A stretch of DNA of 64,000 nucleotides, from contig NZ_CP059693.1 of the NCBI RefSeq assembly GCF_028657945.1, positions 5,580,001 through 5,644,000 of the forward strand. The letters run 5' to 3'. The position numbers were made by a program, and so were the translations under genes. The notes beneath the pieces are model-generated. The model was not told where the DNA came from, did no database searches, and saw only the letters and a list, made by a program, of their open reading frames with translations. This document shows, one piece after another, positions 1-9,187 of the stretch. Every line of letters starts with the position of its first letter. The stretch's first letter is position 1. The stretch comes from Thalassomonas haliotis (GTDB lineage Bacteria > Pseudomonadota > Gammaproteobacteria > Enterobacterales > Alteromonadaceae).

Positions 1-870
1 GCCGGTAGCCCTGATATTCGAAGCATACAGGTATTGCCGATTGCTTTTCACCTGCTCGCTGCGGCCAAAAACAATCACAGGCTGCGCCTGCGGCCAGTCG
101 GCCAGCTTTTCACCGGCCCAACGGTCATCGCCATTTAAGATGGCGATTTGCCCGGCTTCACCGGTAAAGATGGAAAATTTTGCCTCGGCATAGTTTTCCA
201 TGGTTTCATGATAATCGAGATGGTCGCGGCTGAGATTGGTAAAAACCGCGATATCAAGCAAACTGGGGCAAACCCGGTTCTGGGTTAATGCATGTGAAGA
301 AACTTCCATGGCAACATCGCTGATACCCAGACCGGAAAATTCTGCCAGCAGCTGATGCAGTTGGGTCGGTCCCGGCGTGGTATTGGCAATGGGGGTTAAC
401 GCATCCAACGCGCCCGCGCCGACAGTGCCGATAATGGCGCAATCTTGCCGGTAAGCCGACAGCAATTTGGCAATGATCTGGCTGGTACTGGTTTTGCCGT
501 TGGTGCCGGTAATACCGACTATGGTCATTTGCGCTTGCGGTTCGCGGTAATAGGCTTTGGCCAGATCATATAAGCGGCTGTCGAGCTGATAAAACTGTAC
601 TAAATTTACCGATTTGTCGCCAAAGGTGCGCTTGATGATATTGCCGTGCTGCAAATGATGCTGGCACTGGGCAATGACCAGCTTAGCTCCCGCCAATACC
701 GCTTTTTCGATGTGCTGGCGGCCGTCCTGGTGTGTCCCCAAAATGGCACAAAAAATATCTCCCGGCTGGATTTCCCGGCTGTCATTAACCAGATTGCCGG
801 TAACCACAGGCTCAAGACTGATATCAAACAGGGACAAGGCCTGATCTATGGCGTAGTTAGCATCAGGCAT
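1..870 (-). CDS. murE: UDP-N-acetylmuramoyl-tripeptide synthetase MurE (partial, C-terminus outside window)
   Basis: MurE adds the third stem-peptide residue (meso-diaminopimelate in Gram-negatives) to UDP-MurNAc-L-Ala-D-Glu in the cytoplasm. Translating the minus strand from ATG 870 gives an open frame to base 1, beginning MPDANYAIDQ. It contains the Mur-ligase ATP loop GITGTNGKTSTSQ, then NTTPGPTQL, EVSSHAL and FTNLSRDHLDYH, all in the MurE order. The start codon overlaps the end of ftsI by eight bases, so the two are translationally coupled. The ATG at 863 is excluded because its frame meets a stop after five codons. About 290 residues are visible of the roughly 490 usual for the family. 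The C-terminal ligase domain that selects diaminopimelate or lysine is not in the window, so substrate choice is inferred from the lineage. Confidence 0.95.
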   Translation of the reverse strand, partial: MPDANYAIDQALSLFDISLEPVVTGNLVNDSREIQPGDIFCAILGTHQDGRQHIEKAVLAGAKLVIAQCQHHLQHGNIIKRTFGDKSVNLVQFYQLDSRLYDLAKAYYREPQAQMTIVGITGTNGKTSTSQIIAKLLSAYRQDCAIIGTVGAGALDALTPIANTTPGPTQLHQLLAEFSGLGISDVAMEVSSHALTQNRVCPSLLDIAVFTNLSRDHLDYHETMENYAEAKFSIFTGEAGQIAILNGDDRWAGEKLADWPQAQPVIVFGRSEQVKSNRQYLYASNIRATG

Positions 871-2656
871 TGGCTTTTTCCTTAACACCGGTGCTATCCG
901 CTGCGGCTTGTATTGCTGCGCCCTGAACTTGTTGGCCTTTATTGTTTGGCAAGGCAACACTTCGGCTAGCATCCGGGGCGATATTAAGTAATTGCAATGC
1001 GCCTTTCATCACCCGGGAAAATACCGGTGCGGCAATTTCTCCGCCATGATAAAGATCGCCGCCGGGTTCGTTAATCATGACCACCACCGCCAGCTCGGGA
1101 CGTGAAAGCGGCGCAATACCGGCAAAAGTGCCGACATAGTCATTACCATAGCCGCCGGCAACCGCCTTGATGGTGGTGCCGGTTTTTCCGCCGACGCGAT
1201 AACCGTCAACCTTGGCATTACTGACTTTTTCATTGACCACATGCTCAAGCATGTCCAGTACTTCACCGGTATAACTTTTCGATAATACCCGCTCGCCCTC
1301 GGGGATTTTATCGGCTTTAACTATGCTTAACGGCCGCTTGATGCCGCCGTTTGCCAGGGTACTGTAAAATCTTGCCAGCTGTGCCGGACTAATCGCCAGG
1401 CCGTGGCCCCAGGACAGGGTTGCCAGTTCGAATTTAGACCAGCGGCTGCGGTCCGATAACATACCCGGGCTTTCGCCTATCAAACCTGTGCCGGTATCTT
1501 CGGCAAAACCCATTTCAAAAAACTTATCCAGTAAAAATTCTTTCGGTACCGACAAGGCCAGTTTAGTGGTGCCCATATTCGACGAAGTCACCAGGATATC
1601 GGTCAGGCTGAGCTTGCCGCGGTTTCTCGGATCCGAGACCCGGCGCCCGCCCAAACGCATCCAGCCAGGACTGGTATCGATAACGGTATCCGGCCCGGCG
1701 GCGCCAAATTCAAGTGCGGTCAGCACAGTTAACGGCTTCATGGTAGAGCCGGGTTCAAATACATCGGTAATGGCCCGGTTTCTTAACCTGTGGGTGGCGG
1801 TATTGGCAAGGTTATTCGGGTTATAAGAGGGATTATTCACCATGGCCAGAATTTCGCCGGTATTGACATTGGTTACCACCACAGAGCCGGATCTGGCTTT
1901 AAAGGCGGCGACCGCCCCTTTTAATTCTTTATAGGCAAGCGCCTGGATACGCTGGTCGATACTCAAAGTTAAGTCTTGCGGCGGCCTGGCTTCTTCCACC
2001 GAGAGGATTTCAATTTTTCTGCCCTTGGCATCTTTCCTGAAGCGTTTTTGTCCGCCGACACCGGTTAACAACTCATCGTATACCCGCTCTATGCCTTCAA
2101 TGCCTTTATCATCAACATCCGTCACCCCGACCACATGAGCGCTGATTTCACCGGCCGGATAAAAGCGCTTCGACTCCTTACGTAAAAACACACCGGGAAT
2201 TTTCAGCTCTTTGATATAATTGGCCATGGCCGGCGAGACTTTGCGCTCAACATAAACAAAACGTTTTTTCGGATTTTTCGATATGCGCCGGGTCAGGCGA
2301 TCAACATCCTGGCCAAGCACATCCGCCAGCGCCTGCCAATGCTCGGTCATAGTCAGAGCATTGTTTTGCATGATCATTTTAGGATCCGCCCATACGGTTT
2401 CCACCGGCACGCTAACCGCCAGCTGATCACCGTTACGATCGATAATAGAACCCCGCTGCACGGTATTGGCCAGGGTACGCAATGAACGCAGATCCCCCTG
2501 CTTTTTCAGCATATCCGGCTCCACCACCTGGATGTAGGCGGCACGGGCCAGCAAACCAAGATAAATCAGCACGATAACAGCCAACACAACGTAAAAACGC
2601 CATGCTATTGCTGTTACCTTGTTTTGCTCTGATTTTCTTTTTACGCTGTCTATCAT
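863..2656 (-). CDS. ftsI: Peptidoglycan D,D-transpeptidase FtsI (PBP3)
   Basis: This is the septal transpeptidase that cross-links peptidoglycan during division and acts with FtsW. The 597-residue protein has a short cytoplasmic N-terminus, one membrane anchor at about residues 20-38 and a periplasmic dimerisation domain containing RGSIIDRNG. The transpeptidase domain has all three penicillin-binding motifs: STMK at 304-307 (nucleophile Ser304), SSN at 358-360 and KTG at 491-493. Length and motif spacing are normal for class B PBP3. It lies between ftsL (69 bases upstream) and murE (eight-base overlap), the standard dcw order. The C-terminal tail after about residue 565 is rich in Ala, Gln and Lys and looks unstructured. 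Expression probably comes from the mraZ promoter upstream. Confidence 0.97.
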   Translation of the reverse strand: MIDSVKRKSEQNKVTAIAWRFYVVLAVIVLIYLGLLARAAYIQVVEPDMLKKQGDLRSLRTLANTVQRGSIIDRNGDQLAVSVPVETVWADPKMIMQNNALTMTEHWQALADVLGQDVDRLTRRISKNPKKRFVYVERKVSPAMANYIKELKIPGVFLRKESKRFYPAGEISAHVVGVTDVDDKGIEGIERVYDELLTGVGGQKRFRKDAKGRKIEILSVEEARPPQDLTLSIDQRIQALAYKELKGAVAAFKARSGSVVVTNVNTGEILAMVNNPSYNPNNLANTATHRLRNRAITDVFEPGSTMKPLTVLTALEFGAAGPDTVIDTSPGWMRLGGRRVSDPRNRGKLSLTDILVTSSNMGTTKLALSVPKEFLLDKFFEMGFAEDTGTGLIGESPGMLSDRSRWSKFELATLSWGHGLAISPAQLARFYSTLANGGIKRPLSIVKADKIPEGERVLSKSYTGEVLDMLEHVVNEKVSNAKVDGYRVGGKTGTTIKAVAGGYGNDYVGTFAGIAPLSRPELAVVVMINEPGGDLYHGGEIAAPVFSRVMKGALQLLNIAPDASRSVALPNNKGQQVQGAAIQAAADSTGVKEKANA

Positions 2657-2725
2657 GCTAATCGTATAATCGTTTAGGTTTTGGCATCCGGCCGTTTCAT
2701 CCCGGCATATTTCCGCCCAGGTTTA

Positions 2726-3040
2726 TCAGGGCAAACGTATTACCACTTCACTTTCGGCATCCGGCCGGCTCATCTCCAATAACTTTTGTGCCTGCGTTTC
2801 AATTCGGCTGTGCTCCGCCAGTGCATTTTGCTCCAGCAAGAGGTTGCGCCATTCAATATCCAATTCATCCCGGCCGGTCAGCAAGAGCTCAAGTTCGCTG
2901 GTGGTCTGGCGGTTTAAATGGGTAAAATAAATCACCGAAAACGCCGAAATCACCACCAGAAACAAAAGCAAATAAATCACTAAGTGCCGCCTGATATCCT
3001 GCCAGATATCAAAAATAAGCACATTACCCGGTTTTGCCAT
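2726..3040 (-). CDS. ftsL: Cell division protein FtsL
   Basis: FtsL is a small bitopic divisome protein that forms the FtsQLB complex and activates FtsWI. The 104-residue product has a cytoplasmic head, one strongly hydrophobic segment at about residues 18-38 (YLLLFLVVISAFSVIYF) and a periplasmic heptad-rich helix with a typical leucine-zipper pattern (LELLLTGRDELDIEW). Sequence conservation in this family is low, so the call rests mainly on size, topology and its place between rsmH and ftsI. Its ATG shares one base with the rsmH stop codon (TAATG), which indicates coupled translation. Confidence 0.92.
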   Translation of the reverse strand: MAKPGNVLIFDIWQDIRRHLVIYLLLFLVVISAFSVIYFTHLNRQTTSELELLLTGRDELDIEWRNLLLEQNALAEHSRIETQAQKLLEMSRPDAESEVVIRLP

Positions 3041-3984
3041 TACTGATCCGCTAACCTCTCGGCCACCCGCATCACTGAGCTTCTTGAGCGGACATTGTCT
3101 TCCACTTCCTGCTTGCTGGGTTTTAATTTCCGGCCAACCAGGGCCAGCTTTTTACCCTTTTGCAATTCTTCTTCACTCACAGGTAAACCGCGCGGCACTT
3201 TTTTGCCCTGTGAATGTTTTTTCATAAACTGTTTTACCAGCCGATCCTCAAGGGAATGGAAACTGATCACTACTAAGCGACCGCCTTGGCTTAAAACTGA
3301 TAACGAGGCATTTAATGCCTGCTCAATTTGATCCAGCTCGCTGTTGATATACATACGGATCGCCTGGAAACTCCGGGTTGCCGGGTGTTTTTTAATTTCC
3401 CGCTGCGGCGCCGTGGTTTTGATCAATTTCGCCAGTTGCCCGGTACGGGTCAGGGGATTTTCTTCCCGGCTGTCCACTATGGCATTGGCGATACGCCAGG
3501 CATGTTTTTCTTCGCCAAAGGTTTTTAATACCCAGCTGATATCTTCGACATCCGCTTGTGCCAGCCACTCGGCCGCCGTTTTGCCGCGGGTGGTATCCAT
3601 GCGCATATCCAGCGGACCGTCCTGCATAAAGCTGAAACCACGCTGTGCATCATCGAGCTGGGGTGAAGAGACACCGAGATCAAGCAGCACACCGTCAACT
3701 TTTCCGATCAGATCGTGCTTTTGCGCGATAGCCTCAAGTGCCGCAAACCCATCATGCTCTATGGTAAAGCGGGCATCGTCGGCAAACTTTTCCGCCGCTG
3801 CGATCGCGGTCACATCCCGGTCAATGGCAATTAAGCGGCCTTTGTCGGAAAGCCTGGAAAGGATCAGTCCGGAATGTCCGCCGCGGCCAAAAGTACAATC
3901 GATATAACAACCGTCCGGGTTTATTTCTAAACCGGAAACCGCTTCTTCTAACAGCACTGAAATATGTGTATTATCCATTGTCAT
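3040..3984 (-). CDS. rsmH: 16S rRNA (cytosine(1402)-N4)-methyltransferase RsmH
   Basis: RsmH (formerly MraW) uses S-adenosylmethionine to methylate N4 of C1402 in 16S rRNA near the P site. The 314-residue protein starts [16 protein letters not shown]. It shows the SAM-binding region [13 protein letters not shown] and the family signatures [18 protein letters not shown] and MRMD. Further on it has [16 protein letters not shown] and [13 protein letters not shown]. Length matches E. coli RsmH (313). It begins seven bases after mraZ and ends overlapping ftsL by one base, so it is part of the dcw transcript. Nothing unusual is seen. Confidence 0.97.
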   Translation of the reverse strand: MTMDNTHISVLLEEAVSGLEINPDGCYIDCTFGRGGHSGLILSRLSDKGRLIAIDRDVTAIAAAEKFADDARFTIEHDGFAALEAIAQKHDLIGKVDGVLLDLGVSSPQLDDAQRGFSFMQDGPLDMRMDTTRGKTAAEWLAQADVEDISWVLKTFGEEKHAWRIANAIVDSREENPLTRTGQLAKLIKTTAPQREIKKHPATRSFQAIRMYINSELDQIEQALNASLSVLSQGGRLVVISFHSLEDRLVKQFMKKHSQGKKVPRGLPVSEEELQKGKKLALVGRKLKPSKQEVEDNVRSRSSVMRVAERLADQ

Positions 3985-3990
3985 CTTTTT

Positions 3991-4449
3991 TTAGAGGGAA
4001 AGATCCATCAATCTTTCCGTTAATTCAATCTCGCCGGACTGGATCTGGCTGATGCCTTGTTGCATCTGTGCCTGCCAGGCCGCTTCGCTCCAAATCTCAA
4101 ATTTTTTCAACTGTCCCACCAACATGACATTTTTATCTAAATTGGCATGCTGGCGCAGCGGGCCGTTGATCAGGATCCGGCCGTTTTTATCCAGGCTGCA
4201 GTCCGAGGCATTGCCTAACAAGACTTGTTGCAGTAACCGCTCCTGCGGATTCATGCTCGACAGCTCGCATAACTTAAGTTCTATTTCTTCCCATTCGGGC
4301 AGGGGATAAAGCAATAAACAAGGATGTTGTATGTCCACGGTGCAGATCATCTGGCCATCGCAATCGGCAATAAGCTCCTCGCGATACCTGGTTGGCATCG
4401 TGATGCGATTTTTAGTATCTAGCGTAATTGCGCTGGCGCCTCTGAACAT
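3991..4449 (-). CDS. mraZ: Transcriptional regulator / division protein MraZ
   Basis: MraZ is the AbrB-fold DNA-binding protein that binds repeats upstream of its own operon and represses dcw transcription. The open frame can start further upstream, but the ATG at 4449 (MFRGASAITLD) is preferred. It gives 152 residues, the E. coli length, matches the family N-terminus, and has an AAGGG ribosome site just upstream. Two SpoVT/AbrB-like halves are visible: ITLDTKNRITMPTRYRE near residues 7-23 and SLDKNGRILINGPLRQ near residues 86-101, each with the DxxxR motif. It is the first gene of the cluster and is followed at seven bases by rsmH. Confidence 0.95.
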   Translation of the reverse strand: MFRGASAITLDTKNRITMPTRYREELIADCDGQMICTVDIQHPCLLLYPLPEWEEIELKLCELSSMNPQERLLQQVLLGNASDCSLDKNGRILINGPLRQHANLDKNVMLVGQLKKFEIWSEAAWQAQMQQGISQIQSGEIELTERLMDLSL

Positions 4450-4480
4450 AACCCTTTTTTTATTATGTGATCTTTTAAGA

Positions 4481-4505
4481 TCCACTATTTCCCACTTTTC
4501 CCCAC
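4481..4505 (-). promoter_or_regulatory. MraZ box: three direct repeats of GTGGG/GTGGA with 10-bp period
   Basis: Read on the minus strand, GTGGG occurs at 4505-4501 and 4495-4491 and GTGGA at 4485-4481, exactly ten bases apart. Known MraZ operators are TGGG-type direct repeats spaced by one helical turn just upstream of mraZ, so this is very probably the autoregulatory site. It lies between the promoter elements and the mraZ start. Confidence 0.88.
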
Positions 4506-4513
4506 ATTGCTAC

Positions 4514-4543
4514 AGTTTAGAGAGTAAAGCAAACCTATGTCAA
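4514..4543 (-). promoter_or_regulatory. Probable sigma-70 promoter of the mraZ/dcw operon
   Basis: On the minus strand a perfect -35 TTGACA (4543-4538) is followed after 18 bases by a -10-like TAAACT (4519-4514). Transcription would start just before the MraZ repeats, so MraZ bound there could block initiation. The 10-element is imperfect. Confidence 0.7.
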
Positions 4544-4761
4544 GCAATGTTTGCTAAAATGATCCCGCTGAAGGTCAATAAAATAAAGGGTTTTAGCGAA
4601 GTTGATGATATTGTGGGACTTTGTGGATCTCGGTCCCGAATTATGACGAATTAGGGCAAAATAGTGACAGCCTTGTCAGATTTGATCGCTAATAAAGGGG
4701 AAGAAAGAGAGAAAAAGGGGATAAAAAAGCAGCCATCCCCCATTATCAGATTATTGCCGGA

Positions 4762-5841
4762 TTAATTGTCAAAAAATGAGTGCGGATCTTTTGCAAACAC
4801 CAGGAGATCATGGGGTTTTATTGTCACCTGCAAATGTTGCCCTAAGGCCAGTATCTGCGGAGAGTATAAACTTAAGTGGTCAAAGGTGAGCTGGCTTGGT
4901 GCATTGCTGCTGGCCAGATGGTAGTGATAACCCTGCTCGGTCACACTGATATGATTAACCGTCACATTGTGACCTTGTGTTTCGTCTTCACAGATTTCCA
5001 CATCCTGGGGTTTGATTAATAAAAAGCTGTTCTCCCCCATTTTTGGCACATCGGTTATATCCGTCAGTGTGCCGATGGCTGTGGTTAAATCCTTGCCGGA
5101 TAATGAATACGGGATCCAGCTGCCTAACTGTAAAAAGTCGGCCACCTGCCAGCAATTGGGCTGCTGGCACACCTCGACGGGTTTGCCAAGCTGTAGCAAT
5201 TTCCCCTGGTGCATAACCGCCACTTTATCGGCAAAGGTAAACACTTCGTCCTTATTATGGGTGACAAAAATCGCCGTCATTTGCAGCTTTTTCAACAGCT
5301 GGCGGATTTCCAGCATCAATTCATTACGTAACCTGGCATCGATATTGGAAAACGGCTCGTCCAATAATAACAATTTAGGCCGCGGCGCCAGTGCCCGGGC
5401 AATCGCTACCCTTTGCTGCTGGCCGCCGGATAGCTGGTGCGGATAACGTCCGCTATGTTCCGTTAATTTCAGCAGCTCAAGCAGTTCATCTATCCTTTGC
5501 TTTTGCTCGCTTTTAGTTAATTTGGTGATACCAAAAGCAATATTCTGAGCCACGGTCAGGTGCGGGAACAAGGCATAATCCTGGAAGATCATACCTATGT
5601 GCCTGTGCTCGGGGGCGATATTGTGCTTGGGGCTGATCAGCATATCGCCGTCAATCCTGATTTCTCCCCCCGCCAAAGTGACAAAACCCGCCAGGGTATT
5701 AAGCAGGGTGGTTTTACCGCAGCCGCTGGGACCTAATAAGCCCAGTATCTCTCCACAGTCGAGCTGCAAACCGATATCGGATAAAATGCTTTTATCGTCA
5801 AAATTCACCGCCACTTGCTGTAAATTTAATATCTCACTCAC
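4762..5841 (-). CDS. fbpC: Ferric iron ABC transporter, ATP-binding protein FbpC
   Basis: This ATPase energises import of Fe3+ from the periplasmic binding protein. The 359-residue protein has Walker A GPSGCGKTT near residue 36, Q-loop FQDYALFPHLT, the ABC signature LSGGQQQRVAIARAL, Walker B LLLLDEPFSNID and the switch VTHN. A C-terminal TOBE-like regulatory domain follows residue 240 (FLLIKPQDVEI). It is third in the fbpA-fbpB-fbpC order, 11 bases after fbpB. FbpC, PotA and CysA ATPases look alike; the neighbouring FbpA-type binding protein and the Fur box decide for iron. Confidence 0.92.
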   Translation of the reverse strand: MSEILNLQQVAVNFDDKSILSDIGLQLDCGEILGLLGPSGCGKTTLLNTLAGFVTLAGGEIRIDGDMLISPKHNIAPEHRHIGMIFQDYALFPHLTVAQNIAFGITKLTKSEQKQRIDELLELLKLTEHSGRYPHQLSGGQQQRVAIARALAPRPKLLLLDEPFSNIDARLRNELMLEIRQLLKKLQMTAIFVTHNKDEVFTFADKVAVMHQGKLLQLGKPVEVCQQPNCWQVADFLQLGSWIPYSLSGKDLTTAIGTLTDITDVPKMGENSFLLIKPQDVEICEDETQGHNVTVNHISVTEQGYHYHLASSNAPSQLTFDHLSLYSPQILALGQHLQVTIKPHDLLVFAKDPHSFFDN

Positions 5842-5852
5842 GTGATATCCTC

Positions 5853-7478
5853 TTAGTGCGATTTACTACGGTTTAGCCAGATGATCGGCAATAAACCAAA
5901 TAACACGATTAATATGGCCCCCAAGGCTCCCTGCTCTAACATTTCATCCGAGATCAACTGATATACCTGGGTACTCAAGGTTTCGAAATTAAAAGGCCGC
6001 AGCAGCAATACCGCAGGTAATTCTTTCATGGCTTCGACAAACACCAAAAGCCAGGCCACCAGCAGCGAAGGTTTCAGCAGCGGCAAATGCACTTTAAGCA
6101 ACATCTTGTGCAAACCGGCCCCCAGGCTGGCGGGCGCCAGATCCAGGGAGTGGGGTATTTGCCCGATACCGCTGGCAATGGTGCCGTTGGCAATCGCGGC
6201 AAAGCGAACAATAAAGGCAAAGATAATGACAAAAATGGAACCGGACAGTATCAAGCCCGGCGTTTGCCAGCCAAGCATTTCCGCCAGGTCGTTAATCCAG
6301 TGATCCAGCGGCCCGAAAGTCGCCAGCATCGCCATGGCAATCACAGTACCGGGAATAGCATAACCAAAACCGGAAATCACTTGCGGCACATGGGCAAATT
6401 TATCCCGGTGCAGGCGGCGGTACAAACCAAACAGCAAGGCCAGCAACACTGTCAGGCTAGCGGCATATACCGCCACTTCCAGGCTGTTTTTGCCGGTCAC
6501 CATCAATTGCGATAACTGCTCGACATCACTGTATGCAAATGCCATCTGCAGCAATAAAGCCAACGGCAAAACAAAACCCGCCAGCACCAGAAACCAGCAA
6601 AAAACACCGGCGCCAACTTGCTGCCAGCGGCTTAGCATGATCACTTCGGTTTGTTTATTGGGACGGTTGCTCTGATGGCGCTGGCCGGCGCGGCTCCTTT
6701 GCTCGGCAACCACAGTAAATAGAATAAACAACATCAAGACACTGGCCAGGGCATTGGCTGAGGTTAAATCTCCGTAGCCGAGCCAGGTATCATAAATAGC
6801 CGTGGTCAGGGTATTAACGGCAAAATACTGTACCGTGGCAAAGTCCGCCAGGGTTTCCATCAAGACTAAACTGGCAGCCACGGCAATCGCAGGACGTGCC
6901 AGCGGCAGGGCAATCTTAAAAAAACTCTGCCGGGTTGAAAGCCCCAATAAGCGGCTGGCACGTAATAAATTCTGATCTTGCTGCTCAAACGCGGTACGCG
7001 CCAGCATATAAACGTAGGGAAATAATACCAGGGAGAGGATCACCGCCGCACCGGGTAGAGTGCGCAAATCAAAAAACCAATAATCCGCCGGCGTGCTCCA
7101 GCCAAAAGCAGCCCTTAAAAAACGCTGCACCGGTCCGGCATAATCAAATAAGTCGGTATAAAGATAGGCCACCAGGTAGGCTGGCATGGCCAGGGGCAAT
7201 AACAGCAGCCAGCGCAGATATTTTTTCCCCGGGATATTGGTCTGGCTGATAAAAATTGCCGCCGGTACGCCAAAACACAAAGAAAGCAGCACCACCAGGG
7301 CGCCGAGCAGCAAGGTATTGATAATATAATCGGGTAGGACCGTTTGCCACAGGTGAACAAACAGATCTGCCGGCGCGCCTATGCCCGCCAGCAACATCAC
7401 CAGCACAGGTGCCAGAAGCACCAGTGCCGATAACCAGGTTGTGGTTAACCAGGTTTTACTGTTATTGCCAGAAATCAC
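5853..7478 (-). CDS. fbpB: Ferric iron ABC transporter permease FbpB
   Basis: Inner-membrane channel of the Fe3+ importer. The 541-residue protein is a fused permease with two homologous halves of about six membrane helices each. Each half has an EAA-type loop, near ARPAIAVAASLVLMETLADF and near LKPSLLVAWLLVFVEAMKEL. Between them lies a charged linker at about residues 258-280. The length is typical of FbpB/SfuB/HitB-type fused permeases. Its start overlaps the fbpA stop by four bases (ATGA), giving coupled translation. Confidence 0.93.
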   Translation of the reverse strand: MISGNNSKTWLTTTWLSALVLLAPVLVMLLAGIGAPADLFVHLWQTVLPDYIINTLLLGALVVLLSLCFGVPAAIFISQTNIPGKKYLRWLLLLPLAMPAYLVAYLYTDLFDYAGPVQRFLRAAFGWSTPADYWFFDLRTLPGAAVILSLVLFPYVYMLARTAFEQQDQNLLRASRLLGLSTRQSFFKIALPLARPAIAVAASLVLMETLADFATVQYFAVNTLTTAIYDTWLGYGDLTSANALASVLMLFILFTVVAEQRSRAGQRHQSNRPNKQTEVIMLSRWQQVGAGVFCWFLVLAGFVLPLALLLQMAFAYSDVEQLSQLMVTGKNSLEVAVYAASLTVLLALLFGLYRRLHRDKFAHVPQVISGFGYAIPGTVIAMAMLATFGPLDHWINDLAEMLGWQTPGLILSGSIFVIIFAFIVRFAAIANGTIASGIGQIPHSLDLAPASLGAGLHKMLLKVHLPLLKPSLLVAWLLVFVEAMKELPAVLLLRPFNFETLSTQVYQLISDEMLEQGALGAILIVLFGLLPIIWLNRSKSH

Positions 7479-8485
7479 AAATCAAACTGGACTTTATCCA
7501 ATAATACCAAAGCAGTTCTACGGTTGGCGGCTATGGTTTCCAGCGGTAGGTGATCTGCTTTAAAATCACCCCAGGAGGCAACCAGCTTAGAGACTTTCAC
7601 GCCGACGCGTACCGGATATTCCATATTGGTTTCCGCATACATGGCCTGGGCCTGCTTGGAAGCCAGAAATTCCATCAAAGCTTTGGCATTTTTGGCATGA
7701 GGCGCATATTTGGCCATGGCAACACCCGAGATATTGACATGGGCGCCACGGTTTTTCTGGTTAGGAAAGTTGATGTTGACGGCATCGGCCCAGATTTTTT
7801 GCTTGTCGTCTTTAAGCATTTTACCAAAATAATAGCTGTTGCCTAGAGACAGATCACATAAGCCCTGGTGGATGGCCTGTACCTGGGCACGGTCGCTGCC
7901 CTGAGGTTTACGCGCCAGGTTGGCTTTAACCCCCTGGAGCCAGGTAAAGGTTTCGGCTTCGCCATGCTCCGCTACCATAGCGGCAACCAGGGCAACATTG
8001 TAGGGGTGTTTACCGCTGCGGGTACAAATTCTGCCTTTCCATTTAGGATCCGCCAGTTCTTCATAGGTAAAATCAACTTCGCCTAAACGTTTGGCAGAAT
8101 AAATATTTCTCACCCGGGTGGTTAAACCGTACCAGCTGTTGTCGGATGCACGGTAGCGGGCCGGGATCGCATCAACCAGGGCTTTTGACTCAACCGGTTG
8201 CAGCAATTGCTTGTCCTGTAATTCAATCAAGCGGCTGATATCTGTGGTCAGCAGTACATCCGCCGGGCTGTGTTTGCCTTCACGGGCCAAACGCTCAGCC
8301 ATGCCTTTTTTGGCAAAAACGACATTGACTTTAACCCCGGTCTGCTCGGTAAACCTATTGAACAGGGGCTCAACTAAAAACGGCTGGCGGTAGGAATATA
8401 CATTGACTTCGTCGGCGGCACTGGCAAGGAACGGCATTGCCACGGCCAGTAATAGAGTTATTTTTTTTAAGCTATTTGTGAACAT
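7475..8485 (-). CDS. fbpA: Ferric iron ABC transporter, periplasmic binding protein FbpA
   Basis: Captures Fe3+ in the periplasm and hands it to FbpBC. The frame is open further upstream, but the ATG at 8485 gives a normal signal peptide (MFTNSLKKITLLLAVAMPFL, cleaved after ASA) and about 336 residues. The mature protein starts DEVNVYSYRQPFLVEPLF, the usual opening of the FutA/FbpA transferrin-like family. It also has a lobe motif RVRNIYSAKRL and the pattern LGNSYYFGKML, where tyrosines of this kind bind Fe3+ in relatives. It is first in the operon, and a 15-bp Fur box lies about 97 bases upstream of the start. Confidence 0.92.
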   Translation of the reverse strand: MFTNSLKKITLLLAVAMPFLASAADEVNVYSYRQPFLVEPLFNRFTEQTGVKVNVVFAKKGMAERLAREGKHSPADVLLTTDISRLIELQDKQLLQPVESKALVDAIPARYRASDNSWYGLTTRVRNIYSAKRLGEVDFTYEELADPKWKGRICTRSGKHPYNVALVAAMVAEHGEAETFTWLQGVKANLARKPQGSDRAQVQAIHQGLCDLSLGNSYYFGKMLKDDKQKIWADAVNINFPNQKNRGAHVNISGVAMAKYAPHAKNAKALMEFLASKQAQAMYAETNMEYPVRVGVKVSKLVASWGDFKADHLPLETIAANRRTALVLLDKVQFDL

Positions 8486-8581
8486 AAGGAACCTGTATAA
8501 AAAAGCGAAAAATCGTATACATAGCACAATTTTAATAATAGTCGCCAGCCTAATGAAGAACCACTGGGCTGTCAAGGTTTT

Positions 8582-8596
8582 TGAGAACTATTCTCA
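8582..8596. promoter_or_regulatory. Fur box upstream of fbpABC
   Basis: The 15-mer TGAGAACTATTCTCA is a 7-1-7 inverted repeat with one mismatched pair and fits the Fur consensus TGATAATNATTATCA. It lies in the fbpA upstream region. This predicts iron-dependent repression of the operon. Confidence 0.8.
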
Positions 8597-8620
8597 TTTA
8601 AGTAATAAATTTCATTCGCT

Positions 8621-9130
8621 TTACTGATCTGTATCATGATCCTCTGGCAAGCGGCGACAAATAAAACCTCTTGCCTCCTCCGACAAACAGCGGTTGGAGA
8701 TGTAACTCCGCCCCCCTTTATGTATCACCAGTAAGCCCAACTCGGTGGCTGTAACTTCCTTAATATCTTCCCAACGGATCAGGGCGTCGACATAAACAGA
8801 TTTAGACCTTATGCCCTGCCCGTCTATGGTTAACGTGACCTGGCTATTGCTGCTACGGCTAAGCATTTGCCGCGCCAGCCACCAGGGTTTTTGGTATTTC
8901 ACACTTAATGCTTCAACCAGGCCCAAACCAATCAGAAACCAGGCGGCATATTGGTCTATCTCGGTAAAAAGCGATAATCCCAATCCCATCAGCACCAGCA
9001 AAATCGCTTTACTGTAAGCCCGCAGCGAATAATCCGGCTCGACAGACTCCTGGTAACACTCGCTAAAGTGGCTTTTGTCTAATTTAAAGGTGGTGGAATA
9101 AGCAAAAGAATCGGTCATAACAATATTCAT
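8621..9130 (-). CDS. YcxB-like domain membrane protein
   Basis: A 169-residue protein with two adjacent hydrophobic segments at about residues 41-60 and 62-78. They are followed by a soluble C-terminal domain with the pattern IRWEDIKEVTATELGLLVI and SYISNRCLSEE. This arrangement (paired helices, then a beta-rich domain with W-x-D-I-x-x-V) matches the YcxB-like family, whose function is unknown. An alternative start is the fifth-codon ATG at 9118; neither has a strong ribosome site. It faces fbpA across the Fur-box region but is on the same strand, so it is not obviously part of the iron operon. Confidence 0.7.
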   Translation of the reverse strand: MNIVMTDSFAYSTTFKLDKSHFSECYQESVEPDYSLRAYSKAILLVLMGLGLSLFTEIDQYAAWFLIGLGLVEALSVKYQKPWWLARQMLSRSSNSQVTLTIDGQGIRSKSVYVDALIRWEDIKEVTATELGLLVIHKGGRSYISNRCLSEEARGFICRRLPEDHDTDQ

Positions 9131-9187
9131 TTATAAACAGTGGCGCTAGTGTAGCGGATATTAACGACAAGGCAATCTTTAGCCTTA

